This document shows positions 1-10,696 of a stretch of DNA of 64,000 nucleotides, piece by piece. The stretch is from contig JAGTTD010000002.1 of the NCBI GenBank assembly GCA_018398585.1, positions 34,898,186 to 34,962,185 on the forward strand, read 5' to 3'. Source of the stretch: Simmondsia chinensis. Lineage: Eukaryota; Streptophyta; Magnoliopsida; Caryophyllales; Simmondsiaceae. How positions within the stretch are numbered: the first letter of the stretch is position 1; each line of letters begins with the position of its first letter. Under the pieces are notes generated by a model. The model saw only the letters and a list, made by a program, of their open reading frames with translations, was not told where the DNA came from and did no database searches. The position numbers and the translations under genes are program-made.

Positions 1-441
1 ACTTGGGCTTATATGTGGACCTTATTTGTTCCAACTCCATGGGTGCGGCCTAAAAAGGCTCGGTAAAATTTAACATGGTATCGAGCAGGTGAATGATCCC
101 GGACTCTTGTTTTTCGGCACTGTGTCCTCGAAGAGAGGGGTGCATTCCTGTTTGGTGCTCTAAGGGCCAATATGCTGGATCCAAATGGATTGGAGAACGC
201 GAGGGGTGCGTTTGAAATAGACTCACATGTGAGGGGAAGTGTTGAGAACTCCACATGTGAGTCTATGTAGTAGAATCAGAAATAGGAATTGTGAGAGTGA
301 AGAGGTCAATTTATAAGTATAGTGGGTTACTCCACCTATTGCCAATTGGTTTTAGGATGAAACCCCGCTTGGGCTTATATGTGGACCTTATCTGTTCCAA
401 CTCCATGGGTCAGGCCTAAAAATGCCTGGTGAAATTTAACA
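1..441 (+). mobile_element. TRIM retrotransposon, family T1 (left LTR cut by window edge)
   Basis: A terminal-repeat retrotransposon in miniature with no coding capacity. The end of the left LTR (1-75, ending TTTAACA) is followed by TGGTATCGAGCAGG (76-89), a near match to the initiator-tRNA-Met primer site. A purine-rich tract (about 229-239) precedes the right LTR (240-441, TGTTGAGAAC to TTTAACA), whose last 75 bases repeat positions 1-75. The left flank lies outside the window, so a TSD cannot be tested. It sits in what would be intron 4 of the alpha-mannosidase gene, antisense to it. A related LTR-like piece lies at 51296-51461. Confidence 0.8.
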
Positions 442-561
442 AGGATAAATATCCTCGCCGTATAACGTGGACAATGTCCTCACTCCCAGACAATATGAAA
501 TTACAAAACATACTGAAAGAAAAGAAAAAGGAAGCCATAAATTTGCGCGAGAACATAATAC

Positions 562-3386
562 CTCAACACCGAGCAGGTAAGCCTGCACAGCAGAATGTCC
601 AAATGTGTCAATCTGCCATCCAGCACGAGGAGTGTTGTTGAAGTGTTTCTTAATAAAGTGATGACCCATAGTCGTCTGATCCACCATGTCTATGTAATGG
701 GTGGTTGCTTCATCATGCATACACCAACCCCCATTTCTACGTAACACAAACAACTCATGACAATATTACTGGATAATAGGATACTGTTTGGAAAAAGTAC
801 CTTAGTGAAAGGGATGATGATGATAACATAATGTTTGATATATAACATAGTGATAACTTAAGAAAAGGCATTATGTTTAAGAAAAAGAACAAGAACATCA
901 TGTTTACTAGATATACATGAAATGGCATCGGCTTCATCACGAGCAACCAGAATGATAATAAGGTTACTGGAAAGATAACATAGTAGACAATGGCAACCAG
1001 AAACATGACATGGTTGATGCCGCGTCATCATTCCATTTGGTGGTCATGAAGATGATGCTTTCTTTGGGTAGCACCCTAAAGGCTTTTACACTTAGATGCT
1101 TTCTATAGGCTTGCTCTGTGCCGTTGTTCTTATACTATTATGCTCTTACGCTTAGATGCTTTTATGCTTCGCAAATTGGGGGCCCTTAGACACAGCCTCC
1201 CTTTAGGATAGCACCCTGAAGGGATAAGGCTACGTACATCCCACCCCTCCCAGACCCTGCATATGTGGGAGCCCTTGAGGCACAGAGTTTGTTGTTGTTG
1301 TTGTTGTTGAAGACGATGCTCTCTTATTCTTTTTCTTGAACATATTGTCCTTCCTATCCTTCTTCTGAAACATGTTTATCCTCCTTGTGTATGTAGTTAC
1401 ATTATGCACTTTAGGTTAATTTTCTCAAACATATTGCTCCCGTGAAAGTTCTTTGCCGATAGTATTGGAATTGAACTATCTTCAATTTGGAACTAATCAA
1501 AATGAGTGTTCAGTGAGAACATACACAAACTCTAGTCTTCCGACATCAACCAGTTTTTTCACATCTTCCTGTGTTTCCATGGTTTGTCGTGTCCACCATC
1601 TTTGAAAGAAAGCCTGACAGAAATGTAATATTCTCACAATAAGGTAATAAATTCACTTATAACTGACAGTTCTCGGAGTTGTGTAAAGGAGCTCTTGTTA
1701 GGAAATATCACACGCAACAGAATCAAAAAATACAAAGGGCAAACAAATTTACGTGGAAAATCCTCTCACAATCTAAAGGGAAAAACCACAAAATCCAATT
1801 GAGTTACACAGTTATAAGATTACAATCTCTACCCATAACCCAAAATCCAACACACCAAAAATCCCCACTCACAGTTATAAGACAAAATTGTATCAAGAAT
1901 TTCATTGATCCCAATATAGCGCATTTTTGAACAATTTTGTTCAGAAGAGTTTGAACAGCACAATGTAAATTTTTGTATTTCCAATATATTTTAAGTAAGG
2001 TCAAGTTGGGCTTATTGCTCTTCTCAAAAAGTTGTGCCTATTGCTAATCTTAGGAAGAAAAAGGCCCATTGTAATGTCCAATAGTCGTTTTTTTAAAGTC
2101 ATCCCACCAAAAACATGTAGGAACATATCAGTGTGTGTTGAAAACGTGTAGTAATTCAAAATTATTGAAAAAGTAAGATACTCTTTTCACGTATTGGACA
2201 CGTATCCAAACATGCCGGAAGCATGTCAATGTCAGATATGTGTCGGACACCACACTTTGGCAAAAAAAGAGTGTCTGTGCTTTATAGCTTTTAATTTTCG
2301 GAAAATCTAACACTAAAATTGCTGGTAACAACTCTCCAACTTTTTTTGTCGGTTCCTAGGGTATGTAATAGGACGGCTCATATTGTAGCTAAGAAGCATT
2401 TGATTAATGATTGTAATCACCTTTGTTGGTGCTCCCCTCCCCCGGACATTATAGATGTAATTGTTTCGGATTTGAATGATAGTTCTTTGGCCTAAGGCCG
2501 GTATTCAAATTAAAAAAAAAAAAGACACTCTCCAAGTCTTGCTTCTTATAGCTTTTCCCGCATCTTTTATGGAACACACCTTCCACAATAATTACTATCT
2601 AAAATTAGTTCATTACGACTACAGATCTATAATAGAAACCATATTAAAGGATATTGGACCTAACTCCATATAGTAAGAAGAAACCAAAATATGTTTAGCT
2701 GAAGAAAGGATTCCAGGTTCAGAATCTACTATATCAGAGCATGGTATAACAGAATAACTCTTAGCAATGAACTTAGGAAAATAACTGCAATAAAATCATG
2801 CAAGATTAACATTGTTTATAGGCTAATCTAACTGACTATATTCACCTGTTCAGCAAAGATAAACTTCCGATTCGGATCACGACCCAGTGCTTCAACAACA
2901 GAGTCCAATATACTCTCAACACTAGCAGCCTGCAAAGGAAGTAACGCACTATAAATTTCAGTCTAGCACATAAATTTCATCAGCCCTTAGGCCGGCCTAC
3001 AAAGTTGGCAAATGAGGTCCACATATAAGCTAAAGTGAAATTTCATTCCAAAACAAATTGGTGTCAGGTAGTCTAACGCACTAAGGCTTATGTGCTTTTC
3101 TTCTTTCTCACTATATCTTTGTAAAATATCATTACTAGACTCTAATGAAAAGACAGAACATCCAACAAACCTCGGTTATGAGTAACACAACCTGAATGCT
3201 ATTATTTGATCCGATGTAATATTGATCAATGGTCTTCAACCATCCAACATCGTCGTGTGAATGCGGAACCAAATGAACATTCAACTTGTCTTCCAAGATT
3301 CCAGCACCAGTTTCATATTTGATGCTGCGAATTGATGCAAATGAACAGAACAAAGCAAACACACATACAAGAACAGAAATACCCAT
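562..3386 (-). CDS. GH38 alpha-mannosidase, N-terminal half (exons 1-4; continues past left edge)
   Basis: Glycoside hydrolase family 38 alpha-mannosidase, which hydrolyses alpha-mannosides of N-glycans; plant members related to the lysosomal enzyme act in vacuole or apoplast. Exons on the minus strand: 3386-3192, 2929-2846, 1613-1525 and 736-562, all with GT/AG borders and matching phases, giving 181 continuous codons. The start chosen is the ATG at 3386 because it opens a hydrophobic signal peptide (residues 1-19); an upstream in-frame ATG would bury it. Seen: HSHDDVGW (residues 42-49; family zinc ligands are His44 and Asp46), AFFQRWW, NGGWCMHDEA and GWQIDTFGHSAVQAYLLG (Asp166 is the family nucleophile; Thr replaces the usual Pro). 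The next exon should begin past a donor at 561, where a TRIM lies. Introns carry a SINE, an LTR-like fragment and a hAT relic. No frameshift or stop is seen, so it is probably functional if the missing part is intact. Confidence 0.88.
1063..1307 (+). mobile_element. SINE with Au-like 3' part and (TTG)n tail
   Basis: The 3' half (about 1188-1290) reads like the Au-type SINE tail also found at 16127, 39096 and 50931 in this window, ending in six or more TTG units. It is bounded by imperfect direct repeats, TGAAGATGATGCTTTCT near 1046 and TGAAGACGATGCTCTCT near 1307. The 5' part (1063-1187) is not 5S-like, unlike other copies here, and I do not recognise it. Lies in intron 3 of the alpha-mannosidase gene. 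Confidence 0.65.
1696..2014 (-). mobile_element. Possible copia LTR fragment or solo LTR
   Basis: Begins TGTTAGGAAAT and carries the ACGTGGAAAA ... GGGAAAAACCAC motif pair seen near the 3' end (minus sense) of the copia LTRs at 20244 and 24790 and of the solo LTR at 6978. GCTCT occurs just before the start (1691-1695) and again at about 2015, but the right end lacks the expected CA, so the boundary is a guess. Lies in alpha-mannosidase intron 2. Confidence 0.4.
2110..2291. mobile_element. hAT-like relic related to the element at 7201-8290
   Basis: Contains the same run of ACACGTATCC / GTGTCGGACACC units and the end motif AAAAAAGAGTGTC(T/G)GTGCTT as the right end of the element at 7201-8290, but no left terminus. 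Interpreted as a one-ended relic. Lies in alpha-mannosidase intron 2. Confidence 0.5.
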
Positions 3387-3744
3387 GGGAACTTTCTTGA
3401 TATGAATCTGCAATTCTTTTAACAAATCCCAGAATACATACACTTTGGCTATGGTAAATATAGAGGATGCACAGATTTCCCTTGAAGTGCTCATAATGAT
3501 GTAAAGATTCAATGGTAATGAATGAGTAGAATATGATAAATAAGGAATAAAATCAAAATGGATATGATGTTTTTAATGCGTAAATTTAAGGCACTCTATT
3601 TTGCTAACATAATAATGACTCTTCTCTAAAAGGGTAAGAAATCACTGTGAGGACAATGGATGCCCTATGCATTAACAGATTTATTTATTGTATTATACTC
3701 ATTAACTCCTATTGTATTTTATTTATCAATATTTGATAAAAACA
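3387..3744 (-). promoter_or_regulatory. Presumed 5' flank of the alpha-mannosidase gene
   Basis: AT-rich sequence upstream of the chosen ATG. It must hold the 5' UTR and perhaps the core promoter, but I see no convincing single TATA box or other motif, so this is inferred from position only. Confidence 0.3.
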
Positions 3745-3909
3745 CTAGGGGTGTAAAAACAAGCTGAGGCAGCTAGCGAGGGCTTGTCATAAAGCATTGA
3801 TGGCTCACATCGAGCCAAGCAGAGTGAAATGCAAATGAGCTAAGCCTCGAGCCTTGATCCCCAAGCCTAACAAGCTCAGACTCAGCTCAACTTGGTTCAT
3901 ATACACCCC
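3745..3909. mobile_element. Short hAT-like MITE candidate
   Basis: Terminal inverted motif TAGGGGTGTA on the left and TACACCCC on the right, enclosing GCTCA/GAGC-rich sequence typical of small plant hAT derivatives. No convincing 8-bp TSD. Confidence 0.45.
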
Positions 3910-4451
3910 CAGCACCTGAAGCAGTAATCCCCTGAGCAACGACTTATACTACGGCGAATTATTTGTTTCTATGAACTACTCAACCAAAAAAAGTCTCAGG
4001 CAGTGGCCCTAGTTAACCAATAAAACCTGAACTGCTACATTCAACAGTATCAATGAATAAACATCTATAGTAAATCCGTGTGATGAAGAAGAAAATATTG
4101 AAAAGAGGAGCTAATACCAAAGCTTTCACCAAACAACTTAAATTTGTAGCAGAAACAATATGAAGAGAGCCTCTTCCCTATATGGGAGACATTGACTTCC
4201 TCTGAAAAAGAAAGGAAATCATTTTCCTTTGCACTATTTCTTCTGACTCACCCAAGCCTCACATTAGTCTAATCCAAGTCCAATCTAAAATGCGTAGAAC
4301 CTCAACAACATGCTCAGCCATGTATTGAATGTGTTTCCGAAACTAGATAAAAGAACATTTTGAAGAAAAAATTATTAGTCTTTTGAGTAGAAATACTTTC
4401 TGGAGGGAAAATGTACTACCTTTCCCATATGGAATTGAAGTGAAGAAATGA

Positions 4452-5086
4452 GGCTAAACCTGGAATTGAGATCCAAAATTCTAATTACATTGTTTGGTTC
4501 ACTTGTTAAAATTAGAATTACAATTCTACTACTCTAATCTATCAAATTGAGTTTTATCTAAAAATTATACATTCCCAGTATATAGCATGGGAGAAAGAAA
4601 TTACAATTCATTATTAACTCAACTAATTCAAAGCCCAAAAATCACTCAACTCGATTGACCCTAAACCCAAAAGACTTACTTGACCTAAATTTTGACCAAA
4701 AACTCAAAATAACGCGAACCTAAAATGACCAAACCTAACTTAACCCCAACCTGATCTAACTCAAACCAACCCTTGCTAACCCAGATACTAAAATGACCCA
4801 AGCCGATTAATCCAAAATCTAAAACGAAACAAAGACGAGATTTTGCGACCCAAGTTAACCCAAAACTCCAGATTACTTAAACCAAAATGATCTGAACCAA
4901 CTAAAATCCAACCCTAATTGACCTAAAACCCAGAATGATTCAAATTGGGTTGGAACACAAGATGACTCAAATTGTTTGTAATTACAATTCCTAGAATTTT
5001 AGTTCCGTTTAAATTCCAATTCTATCAAAATTGAATTGAAATTACAATTCCACGATCTAATTTTAATTCCAGGTACTAAACAAAGC
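4452..5086. mobile_element. MITE with GGCT...AGCC ends and degenerate ACCCAAAATGACC repeats
   Basis: The left end (GGCTAAACCTGGAATT) and right end (AATTCCAGGTACTAAACAAAGCC) are inverted copies apart from a short left-end gap; TTA follows the right end, as in Harbinger/Tourist-like insertions. The middle (about 4650-4935) is a run of degenerate units such as GACCTAAACCCAAAATGACC. The rest of 3910-4451 shows nothing recognisable. Confidence 0.5.
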
Positions 5087-5220
5087 CTTAGTGATTAAAA
5101 CAACCCCTCCACAGCATTACAAGGTAAAGTTACATACATTCAATCAAACCAAAAGATACAACATATACGGGCTTAAGATATTTCCCATGTTGCAGAAGAT
5201 AAGCATTCATCTATTTGAAC

Positions 5221-5463
5221 TTTTTGCAACATTCCCAGTGCCCCAAGGGCTCCCGCCTAAGCAGGGTCTGAGGGTGGATATATGCAGCCTTCCCCCTTCA
5301 GGTTGCTACCTTAAAGAGAGGTTGTTTCCGAGTACCCCCAACCTGAGGGGTGCAACACGAGGACTTCCCAGGAGGTCACCCATCTTGATACTACTCTCGC
5401 CCAAGCACGCTTAACTTCAGAGCTCTAATTGGATCCGGTGCTTGAGTGTTGGTACCCTCTTAG
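5221..5463 (-). mobile_element. SINE with 5S-rRNA-like head and Au-like tail (copy 1)
   Basis: Read on the minus strand, the first 110 or so bases follow plant 5S rRNA (AGTTAAGCGTGCTTGGGCGA, then AGTAGTATCAAGATGGGTGACC, CTGGGAAGTCCTCGTGTTGC) and the rest is the Au-like part. 5S internal-promoter regions (A box and C box) are recognisable, implying Pol III origin. Flanked by imperfect direct repeats GCATTCATCTATTTGAAC (5203-5220) and GTATTCATCTCCCTGAAC (5464-5481). The TTG tail has decayed. Confidence 0.8.
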
Positions 5464-5789
5464 GTATTCATCTCCCTGAACAAAATGGGCAAATGTGGAT
5501 CAACTCAGATCCAAGAACATAAATTGTTTTTATGCAATATATTCATTCAAAGTTTGAATGAAAATATTTACTACTCGGATCCATGTTTGGTTGCTAATTG
5601 ATGAAATTGAAAGTTGTGGGAGTCAAAAGCAACAGCTTAGAGGGGTCTCCCTGGTATTTTCCTTATGCTAAATAATATACGATACAAACACATTATGAAA
5701 GCCATCACAAAAGTATCATTACGTAAAGTTCATAAACCATTACACAACTGTTGTTACATCATATAACAGCTTTCATTAGATAGTATGAT
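5464..5789 (-). other. 3' flank of the small gene
   Basis: AT-rich sequence between the SINE and the stop codon at 5790; it would include the 3' UTR of the 77-aa gene. No coding signal or clear polyadenylation motif can be singled out. Confidence 0.3.
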
Positions 5790-6023
5790 CTAGTTGAACA
5801 AAATAGCCAGATCTGGATCGCTCAGATCCAGGTCCAGCCATCCATACAAGCGCATGTACTCAATATAATGATCGGGCGGCTTCACTGCACGTGGTTTCTC
5901 GGGAGCATAGCTTTCCATCTTCGCAATATCACGGGCGAGCCACCGGGTGAGGGCCGGATCCAGAGGAGGGACAACCTTCAAAAGAAACTCATCTTTCTCT
6001 TGCTTCACTGGCTTGTTTCCCAT
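5790..6023 (-). CDS. Small conserved-looking plant protein of unknown function (77 aa)
   Basis: A complete 77-codon frame from ATG at 6023 to TAG at 5790. The protein is charged and soluble, with no signal peptide or membrane segment. The N-terminus is MGNKPVKQEKDEF; the body has a proline/leucine stretch (VVPPLDPALTRWLARDI) and a tyrosine-rich part (PPDHYIEYMRLYGWLDLDL). It resembles, from memory, a family of 65-80-aa plant proteins sharing the RWLARD and PPDHYIEYMRL blocks, with no assigned activity; I do not name it. A pyrimidine-rich run ending in AG lies about 20 bases upstream of the ATG (minus strand), so the 5' UTR is probably interrupted by an intron whose upstream exon I cannot place; an exon-like piece near 9775-9834 is one candidate. 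The intact frame amid decayed repeats argues for a real gene. Confidence 0.72.
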   Translation of the reverse strand: MGNKPVKQEKDEFLLKVVPPLDPALTRWLARDIAKMESYAPEKPRAVKPPDHYIEYMRLYGWLDLDLSDPDLAILFN

Positions 6024-6800
6024 GTTGACACAAAGTCACACCTAACAACAAACAAACAAACAATAAATAAATATAAACAGCTGCAACTCTCATTTCTACC
6101 ACAAAAGTCGGCTCGGAGATAGACTACTTCATCTAATGTCAACTGAAACCTCACTTCAACGTGTAAGTGGACCTCAAGTGTCAGCTCTTCGGGATTAGTT
6201 CAGGCTCAATGGTAAATGAAAATTGCAAATCGAAATGTCACTGAGCTAGAGGAATGATCGCAACATGGACGATGATTTGTTTTCGTAAAGTAACATGTCC
6301 GCATGATCAATTATGTACACCAGTTGAATCAAATAAAAGCTATAATGAAATGAATGACCTTTACTGCTAGACGTTGACATATTGGTCAAGGAATTGGTAA
6401 TTGAGGTTTGCATAAAAGTCCAAGCAAGCGTGCAAAGCTAATTAACAGCAGGAGGAATAACCCGCTTCACTTATATGTCAATCTCTTCTTTATCACAATT
6501 CCGATTTAGGACTTATTGTTGCTTGACTTACGTGTGTGATCTCCAACAGCCACTTATATTGCCTAAATTTCAATAACAAAAGAAAATTCAATACATCAAT
6601 TACTCATAAACCATACAATCTAATAAAACTGAAGCAACAAGTTAAAATAAGACTCTTGTAGTCAGTGGCCTACAACAACCTACTCTCTGGATTCTACTGA
6701 CTAATATAGCCAATCTAAATAATCCAAATTCCACAGAGTAGAAAGCATAATCAATTCAGAAACTCAACTAAGAATGCAATTAAACAGGACTAATTGAATT
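6024..6800. other. No gene or element recognised
   Basis: AT-rich intergenic or 5'-UTR-intron sequence upstream of the small gene. Six-frame reading gives no domain, and no terminal repeats are seen. Confidence 0.3.
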
Positions 6801-6830
6801 CTTTTTTTTTTTTTTTTTTTTTTGATCAAT
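6801..6830 (-). mobile_element. Minimal LINE-type insertion: oligo(T) plus 7 nt inside a TSD
   Basis: A stretch of C, about 22 T, then GATCAAT, is flanked by GGACTAATTGAATT (6787-6800) and GGACTGATTGAATT (6831-6844). That is the signature of target-primed reverse transcription that aborted almost at once. The insert is about 30 nt. Confidence 0.55.
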
Positions 6831-6977
6831 GGACTGATTGAATTAGATTAATCAAAAATTGCACATACATACATCTCTGCAAAAAATAAGTGTATAAACA
6901 GCCTGATTTCAATTGTAAGAGTATAAAAATCATTCTTGGCCTTCACCTAGCTCAAACTTGAAATAGTTGGTTTCTTG

Positions 6978-8743
6978 TGTTGGGAAAATCACAAATCAAG
7001 CACAAATGGAAGCATAAGATCGAATCAAACAACAAAAATGACACACCAAATTGTACATGGAAACCCTCTCTTAACTAGAGGAAAAAACCACCGATCCAAA
7101 CGGATGCCTCATTCACTATGAAATTTAGGATTACAATCTCTATGAAACCACATGCCCCATCTCAAAATCTTAATCCCAAGTGTAACTATAGCATGGTAAG
7201 CTAGGAAGCACAGACACGGACACGGATACGAGATACGACAAGATACCGACACGCCGATACGTGATTTTTCCAAAAATTAGGATACGACACCTAAGGGACA
7301 CGCTACTTCAAAATTATATATTTTTTATATAAAGTCCATGTAACTGATAAGGGACACCCAAGTTGGTCACTTTAAATTGCCCCTTTGGTCACCCAATTCA
7401 AATTTTGGAAAATTTAGTTACCCAACTCTTAAAAAAAGTTCCATTTGGTCATCCAAGTGATTTAAAATGAACAAATTAGTTACCCAATTCATATTTTGAA
7501 AAATTTGGTCTCTCAACTCCTAATAAAAATCTCATTTAGTCACCTAAATGATTTAAAATTAATTAAATTCATTATTCATGTACAAAATAACAAACTCAAT
7601 CATTTTTATGAATTATTTATTTCATTGGTCTGTAATTTTTTGACTTTATTAAAGTTTATCTATTATTTTTTCCAAAATAATTGTTCATCTTTTATTTTAT
7701 AATTAAATTATTATTTTGCTATTAATATTACGTAAAAATTAAAAGATACTTAATCAATTTTGCCATAAAATAAAATATAAAGAATAATTTAAATAAAAAA
7801 CGACCCAAAATAATTTCCACATGGTTATAATTGTAAAAAAAACTAAAAATTAAAAATATTTACTCTAAATTATATATTTAATCAAAATTTTCTTTTAAAT
7901 TCATCCTAAAAAAATTTCCCTAACCAAATTTAAATTTTGGGAGGGAAAATTCCAAAACTCCAAAATTCCCTTTCAAAATTTAAATTTGGTTGGGGGGTTT
8001 TGGGAGTGAAATTCAAACTTTCAAAAACGTGTCGGGAAGTGTCGGTAGCGTGTCGGAAATTCAAAATTCAAAAAAAGAAGTATCGGACACTTTTTCACGT
8101 ATCGGAAGCGTGTCGGAGACGTATCGGAAGCGTGTCGGAAACGTGTCGGAAGTTCAAAATTTAAAAAAAGAAGTGTCGGATATTAATTTCGCGTGTCGGA
8201 CACGTGTCGGGGCGTGTCGGAGGCATGTCGGTGTCGGATACGTGTCGGACACCGACACTCTGGCCAAAAAAGAGTGTCGGTGCTTCCTAGATGATAAGTC
8301 CTCAATGTAGCTTTGGACAAAGGAAGTTACAAACACTCTCTCATCCCAATCAAAGCACCTGAGCATGACACCCTTCATGCTCGGGTGAACCATACTCAAA
8401 CATCAAACAAAACAACCTTACAAACAAGCACACTCTTACAATCATTTTCTCACTCTCCCCTAACTGGCTGCTTCCTGGGCACCCGATTACAATTTTCACT
8501 CACTATTCTCTTCTCTTCCTTCAACTCTACCCATTCTACCATACATCCCATTTATCCCCAAAAATAAAGCCCCCACTCCTCCCACTAGAGTAAGTTGGAG
8601 GTCAACAAAAATATTTCATTTTTTTTTTTCTTTTTCTGATTCTATTTCCTTTTTCTTTTCTTTTCATTTTTCATAATTTTGGTTTTCTTTTTCTTCAATT
8701 TCTATTTTCTATACATAGTAATTTTGAGGTAAATTACCCAACA
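6978..8743 (-). mobile_element. Solo LTR of a copia-type element, split by a hAT insertion
   Basis: Begins TGTTGGGAAAAT and ends ATTACCCAACA, with exact 5-bp TSDs TCTTG at 6973-6977 and 8744-8748 and no internal retroviral sequence. The motif pair near the left end (TGGAAACCCTCTC, GAGGAAAAAACCACC) matches the copia LTR at 20244-20705 and sets a minus orientation. Removing the hAT element at 7201-8290 leaves about 670 bp. A solo LTR arises by recombination between the two LTRs of a full element. Confidence 0.72.
7201..8290. mobile_element. Non-autonomous hAT-like element with GTGTCGG repeats
   Basis: Terminal inverted repeats CTAGGAAGCACAGACAC (left) and GTGTCGGTGCTTCCTAG (right), flanked by 8-bp duplications ATGGTAAG (7193-7200) and ATGATAAG (8291-8298), as expected of hAT elements. 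Both ends are rich in GACACG/CGTGTC units; the right end (about 8025-8280) repeats GTGTCGG more than ten times. The AT-rich middle (7330-7600) repeats the phrase TTGGTCACCCAA in degenerate form. No transposase is visible. It lies inside the solo LTR at 6978-8743. Confidence 0.8.
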
Positions 8744-8748
8744 TCTTG

Positions 8749-9395
8749 ACATGGCATTAGAACCTCATTGTCGGAAAGATTTCGAGTTCGAATCCCAATG
8801 GCCTCCCCGCTCTTAACACAATACAAGAATACCATAAGAGGTGTACTAGTACATTATCCGCATTTCAAGTTCAATGGGTATTTGCACAAGAGGCAGCTTA
8901 AGCTTTTGGGATAATTAGTTTCTTGCTATCAATTCTCATCCAAATATTGCTACAAATTAATCCAAGATTGCAAAATATCTAGTCGAAGCATTCCTCCCCA
9001 CATAGTTAGACGTCGTGAAATCACAATGAAGAGCCTCTCCATTTGAAATATGAATAATTATATAGGGAAATAACTCAACAAAGAAAACATCAAAATCTGA
9101 AAAAGCAAAAAGAAAAATCTAGGGTTATTATTGCAAAATCAGAAAATTAATCTATAATCTAACGTACCAAATCAATGACAATAGAACACTCACACAGAAG
9201 ATCAAATTGTTAAGGGCAACATAAAATTTGTTAAGAGTATAAAACTAATTTTGGCCCTTAACCCATTCAGCTTAAGCTTTTCGGGATAGTTGGTAATCAG
9301 CGCTCAAAATCAAAATGAATACTAACAATTAAAGCAGGGAAAACTAATCAGTGCTCGAAATTAAGGATACTGCTAACAGACAATTTCAGTGTTTC
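8749..9395. other. No gene recognised
   Basis: Anonymous sequence between the solo LTR and a SINE. GTTCGAATCCC near 8795 resembles a Pol III B box, but no A box is placed correctly and no tail or TSD is seen. Confidence 0.3.
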
Positions 9396-9411
9396 TGCAA
9401 TTGAATTGTGA

Positions 9412-9668
9412 CAAACAACAGCATACCCATAGCCTAAGGGCTCCCGCATAAGCGAGTTCTGGGAGGGTGGATGTACGCAGCCTTACCCCTTCAAAGTATA
9501 ACCCCACCGAGAGGCTGTTTTCGAGGTCCCCCAACCTTATAGGGTTGGGAAACACGAGGACTTTCGAGGAGGTCACCCATCCTGATACTACTCTCGCCCA
9601 AGCACCCTTAACTTTGAAAGCCTAATGTGATTCGGTCTATTAGTGCTTAATAAATAAACCCTTGCAAT
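9412..9668 (-). mobile_element. SINE with 5S-rRNA-like head and Au-like tail (copy 2)
   Basis: Flanked by a perfect 16-bp TSD, TGCAATTGAATTGTGA (9396-9411 and 9669-9684). On the minus strand the 5S-like head (GGGCGAGAGTAGTATCAGGA and onward) runs into the Au-like part and a short TTG-type end. The exact TSD fixes both element ends, including the 5S-like head as part of the transposed unit. Confidence 0.85.
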
Positions 9669-9774
9669 TGCAATTGAATTGTGAATGACAGTAAAACGAA
9701 CAAGAAAAGAATAAAAAAAAAAATTGAAGAGAAATATGGAAAGAATGAAATAGTACCAGGCTTGGACTTAGGAG

Positions 9775-9834
9775 ATAGGACGAAGGCATATTTGATTGGT
9801 CGTTGCCTCCTCTCCTGTTCTTATTTCTGATCAT
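9775..9834 (-). other. Exon-like fragment, function unknown
   Basis: A short stretch with GC content above its surroundings, followed on the minus strand by a plausible donor (AAGCCTG then GTACTATTTC). One frame has an ATG (MIRNKNRRGGNDQ), another reads RRQRPIKYAFVLSPKSK. It might be a 5' exon of the small gene at 5790 or of an unrelated gene. Weak evidence. Confidence 0.2.
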
Positions 9835-10003
9835 CTTCTGGAAATCCCATTAAATAATGAATCAAGTGAAAAAAATATTATTAATTATATGAGTTATAGT
9901 AAATAATAACTATAAATCTTTAAATGTTATTCCACTATTAATATTTTGCTCCGATAAGAACATTATATTTTTTATGGTCCGACCTTTAACTGAAGTATGC
10001 CTA

Positions 10004-10680
10004 GCTAGTGGTGGCCAAAAGGTTGGATTAACCCAGTTTGACCCATAAAATAACCGATTTCAACCCACCTCGTGCAAGCTGGTGGGTCAACCCAGGTCGA
10101 TTGTTCACTGCAACAGGTTGGGTCATACTTGCCTAGGCACTTCTATTTGGTTCGAGCTCGGTTTAGCCCACACAATAAGCCATGACCTATGGAGATATAA
10201 GTCTGGCTGAGGTCAGAGTCATGTCAGAAACAAGTTTGACTTGGGTCACACTTGTGACAGCTCTTCGCGCAAGTCTAATTCAAAATTTTGAAAATAAATA
10301 TTGAATAGCCATTAGGCAATCTTGAGTAATCAGACCATCATCATCTATATTCAATGACTTAATGAGTGATTTGCAATTTGGTAAAATAATTTTAGTTTGC
10401 GTTTCGTATTATATTATTGCTTTTTACGAATTTAGATATATATTATAATATGACTCATATTACACCTTGGTCGAGAGCCGGTTCATCTAATTCTAATTTT
10501 AGTTTGCATTTATTGAATGACTGGCTATGTTCAATCTTGAACCAAATTATCCTTGTTTAGTCCAACTTTTGACCCCGACCAATATTTTACACTTTTGAGT
10601 ATGTTCATCGCTTCATAATGATTGGGCTTGACCCAAGGTCAATAATGGTCAGAATCAAGGATCAAGACCTTATTCAATAA
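10004..10680. repeat. GGGTCAACCC-rich repetitive segment, probably MITE-derived
   Basis: Contains GTGGCCAAAAGGTTGG and several variants of TTGGGTCAA / GACCCAAG near both ends (10020-10130 and 10550-10650). Such sequence is common in plant hAT-type MITEs, but I could not define termini or a TSD. Confidence 0.35.
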
Positions 10681-10696
10681 CTAGTAGTATTTAAAG

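Noticed and set aside
436..753. A stand-alone 105-aa gene
   Set aside because: Only 736-562 is exon of the alpha-mannosidase; the rest is intron read-through, shown by a clean acceptor and donor.
5221..5463. Functional 5S rRNA gene (also at 9412, 25430, 39096, 50931)
   Set aside because: The similarity covers only a diverged head, is fused to an Au-like tail and is bounded by TSDs; copies are dispersed rather than tandem, so they are SINEs.
8744..8762. Primer-binding site (TGGCATTAGAACC) making 6978-8743 a 5' LTR
   Set aside because: The LTR-like unit has exact TCTTG on both sides and motif order for the minus strand, so a solo LTR fits better.
8785..8810. tRNA gene or SINE suggested by GTTCGAATCCC
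   Set aside because: No paired acceptor stem, no A box at the right distance, no tail and no TSD.
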